In this document: one piece after another, positions 4,928-6,759 of the stretch
Position numbering within the stretch: position 1 is the stretch's first letter
Layout: each line of letters begins with the position of its first letter
NCBI GenBank assembly: GCA_903922535.1
Contig: CAIXUF010001102.1
Span: 1-6,759, forward strand
Origin: Candidatus Hydrogenedentota bacterium
GTDB lineage: Bacteria > Hydrogenedentota > Hydrogenedentia > Hydrogenedentiales > CAITNO01
Direction: 5' to 3'
DNA: 6,759 nucleotides
Position numbers and translations under genes: made by a program
Notes under the pieces: generated by a model
Seen by the model: the letters and a program-made list of their open reading frames with translations, nothing else
Told to the model about the DNA's origin: nothing
Databases searched by the model: none

Positions 4928-6759
4928 ATGTTTCTTTTCCCACACAAAGCGGGCGCGGCGGCGTGCGGCGCGCTGATGATCGCAGCTCTTTTCGCGGCGG
5001 CACCGGGCTGGGCCGCGCAACCGAGAACCAAGGACCAGGCCATCATGGACAAGCCCGACTGGACGGCGGCGTGGATTTGGGCGGCGCGGGACAAGTACAA
5101 CGGGTACAACGACACGATCGAGGCGCGCAAAGCCTTTGATGCACCCGAAGCGGGGGCAGCGACGCTGCGCATCTCGGCGGACACGTACTACCGGGTCTAT
5201 GTGAACGGCGAGTGGGCGAACGACGGCCCCGGCCGGGCCTGGCCGGAGCATTACCAGTACGACATCATCGACGTGACGCCCTATCTCAAGACGGGCAAGA
5301 ATGAGATTCGGGTCGTTGCGAAGTTCTTCGGCATCGGCACCTTCCACCAGATTCCGCAGGAGGCGGGCCTGATGGCGCAGTTGGACGTGACGCCGAAGGC
5401 GGGCGGCAAGGCCGTGCGTGTGGTCACGGACGCCACCTGGCAGGTGCGCGACGCGACCGGCTGGGCCAAGGCCGCACCGAAGCAGTCGGTGCAGATGGGC
5501 CCGTCCGAGATCTTCGACGCGCGCAACGCGCCCGAGGGCGATGCGGGCTTTGCCCCGGCCGTCCTGCGCTATGCCGCGACCGAAGGCCCCTGGAAAAACC
5601 TCGAGCCGCGCGACTGCCCGCTGCTCACGCGCAAGCCTTTCGCGTTCAAGGCGTTCCACGGCGCAACCGTGGTGGAACGTTCCCCGTGGCAAAGTTTTGT
5701 GTTCCCGACCGCGCCCTGGATCTATGACGGCGTGGTGTGGGCAAACAACAACGTGGCCGTCACCGGTGCCTTCGCCACCGTGGCCGACCTGGCGCAGGGC
5801 GGCGATTTGGTCGTCGATGCCGATGAGAACAATGTGGTGGTGGACGGCAAACTGGCCAAGAACGGCAGGGCCACACTGGAGCCCGGCAAACATTTCGTGC
5901 TGGTCGTGCTCTCCGAATACTTCGGCCATTGGCGGCACAACACGGAACTGCACGTGAAGTGCGGCGCGCCGATGACGCTGCGCAACCCGATGAACGACAG
6001 CGCCGAGACGCCCTGGTGCTACGCGCCCTTCGAGGGCGGCAAATTCACTGCGGGCGACACGGAATGGAAACTGATGTCCGATGCGGACCGCAGCGCGGTC
6101 ACGGCAAAGCTGGACGGGCAGGTCAAGGATCACACCGAAAACAGCGGCACACTGGCGGCGTTCAAGGAACGGCTCGGCGGCGTGGCAAAGATTGTGGCCA
6201 AGGGCGAATGGACCGAGTCGCCGCACTTCCTGTTTGAGAACCGCAAGCCGCTCAAAGACGCCAAGCCACTGCTGGAGAACCCGGAGGCGGTGGTGAAGGG
6301 CGAGGGCGCGGTGACGGTGCAGCCCAATGCCGACGGCGACGTGGAACTGTGCTACGACTTGGGCGAACAGGACATCGGCCATTGGCAGTTCGTGGTTGAC
6401 GGCGAGGCGGGCCTGATGGTTGATTTGTCCGGCGTCGAGTACATCACGCCGAACGGGCGCGTGCAGCACACGGAACGCTACCGCAACACGATGCGCTATG
6501 TCTGCAACGAGGGCGAGAACAAGTTCACGAGCCTCATGCGCCGGTCGGGCCGTTACATCTTCATGACGCTGCGCAACCAGACCAAGCCCGCGACACTGCG
6601 CGAATTCCGCCTTATCGAGTCCACCTATCCCGTGCAGCCCATCGGACAATTTGCGTGCAGCGATCCCCGGCTCGGCAAGATTTGGGAAATCTCGGCACGC
6701 ACGCTCAAGCTGTGCATGGAGGACACCTTCACCGACTGCCCGCTCTACGAGCAGACGCA
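4928..6759 (+). CDS. Exported GH78-type alpha-L-rhamnosidase-like glycoside hydrolase (3' end outside window)
   Basis: The first 610 codons of a large secreted or periplasmic glycoside hydrolase. Residues 1-30 are a signal peptide (hydrophobic core about 10-25, cleavage near 29-30). Residues about 45-220 form a beta-rich N-terminal module typical of bacterial rhamnosidases: WIWAARDKYN (49-58), RKAF (67-70), ADTYYRVYVNGEWANDGPG (84-102) and YDIIDVTPYLKTGKNEIRV (111-129). Further beta modules follow, including VELCYDLGEQDIGHWQFVVDG (472-492), like the rhamnosidase domain just before the barrel. The (alpha/alpha)6 catalytic barrel begins around 575 with CSDPRLGKIW and reaches MEDTFTDCPLYEQ (597-609). 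That last stretch corresponds to the GH78 DCPxRE signature but with Leu-Tyr-Glu instead of the common Gln-Arg-Asp/Glu. Family enzymes remove terminal alpha-L-rhamnose from polysaccharides or glycosides. The true substrate is unknown, and the catalytic base lies beyond the window. GH78 proteins usually run to about 900-1100 residues, so a third or more is missing. It has its own promoter and structured leader. Confidence 0.85.
   Translation, partial: MFLFPHKAGAAACGALMIAALFAAAPGWAAQPRTKDQAIMDKPDWTAAWIWAARDKYNGYNDTIEARKAFDAPEAGAATLRISADTYYRVYVNGEWANDGPGRAWPEHYQYDIIDVTPYLKTGKNEIRVVAKFFGIGTFHQIPQEAGLMAQLDVTPKAGGKAVRVVTDATWQVRDATGWAKAAPKQSVQMGPSEIFDARNAPEGDAGFAPAVLRYAATEGPWKNLEPRDCPLLTRKPFAFKAFHGATVVERSPWQSFVFPTAPWIYDGVVWANNNVAVTGAFATVADLAQGGDLVVDADENNVVVDGKLAKNGRATLEPGKHFVLVVLSEYFGHWRHNTELHVKCGAPMTLRNPMNDSAETPWCYAPFEGGKFTAGDTEWKLMSDADRSAVTAKLDGQVKDHTENSGTLAAFKERLGGVAKIVAKGEWTESPHFLFENRKPLKDAKPLLENPEAVVKGEGAVTVQPNADGDVELCYDLGEQDIGHWQFVVDGEAGLMVDLSGVEYITPNGRVQHTERYRNTMRYVCNEGENKFTSLMRRSGRYIFMTLRNQTKPATLREFRLIESTYPVQPIGQFACSDPRLGKIWEISARTLKLCMEDTFTDCPLYEQT

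Noticed and set aside
4697..6649. A 650-codon open frame on the minus strand opposite the glycoside hydrolase gene
   Set aside because: The + strand frame has clear rhamnosidase motifs, a signal peptide, promoter and ribosome site. The minus frame is His/Arg/Val-rich without recognisable domains, as expected for a shadow frame in GC-rich coding DNA.

Overview
The window is GC-rich, gene-dense bacterial DNA with every supported gene on the + strand. The gene mix fits an environmental Gram-negative-type bacterium with meso-diaminopimelate peptidoglycan. It combines Mpl cell-wall recycling, an exported nucleoside-hydrolase-like protein and an exported rhamnosidase-type glycoside hydrolase, together with sigma70-like promoters ending in TATACT or TAGACT. 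This assortment recalls Planctomycetes/Verrucomicrobia/Lentisphaerae or Hydrogenedentes-like lineages. That placement is an impression from gene style, not a demonstrated assignment.

Layout: (1) positions 1-210 are the C-terminal end of an RluA-family 23S/tRNA pseudouridine synthase, cut by the window edge. (2) After a 74-base gap comes a complete mpl (285-1676), the ligase that reattaches recycled L-Ala-gamma-D-Glu-mDAP tripeptide to UDP-MurNAc. (3) Positions 1677-1869 are a non-coding gap with competing small inverted repeats and an extended -10 promoter. (4) This promoter serves a 594-residue multi-spanning membrane protein (1870-3654) that looks like a GT-C type glycosyltransferase with a soluble C-terminal domain. 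(5) Only 36 bases later comes an exported nucleoside-hydrolase-fold protein (3691-4737) with a remodelled metal-binding loop. (6) A weak stem plus T8 overlaps its stop codon and may end that transcript. (7) Positions 4738-4927 hold a GC-rich palindrome, a textbook sigma70-type promoter (TTGACC, 17 bases, TAGACT) and a strong hairpin at the predicted mRNA 5' end. (8) These lead into an exported GH78-type alpha-L-rhamnosidase (4928 to beyond the window end), whose catalytic barrel is only beginning when the window stops.

Functionally there are probably three transcription units: housekeeping (pseudouridine synthase, mpl), a membrane glycosyltransferase plus exported nucleoside-hydrolase-like pair, and a separately promoted exported carbohydrate-degrading enzyme. 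The last two fit scavenging or remodelling of sugars and nucleosides at or outside the cell surface. I found no CRISPR array, insertion sequence, tRNA or rRNA, and no convincing evidence of an entirely new system. The most notable points are the altered active-site motifs of the nucleoside-hydrolase-like protein and the structured leader of the glycoside hydrolase gene.
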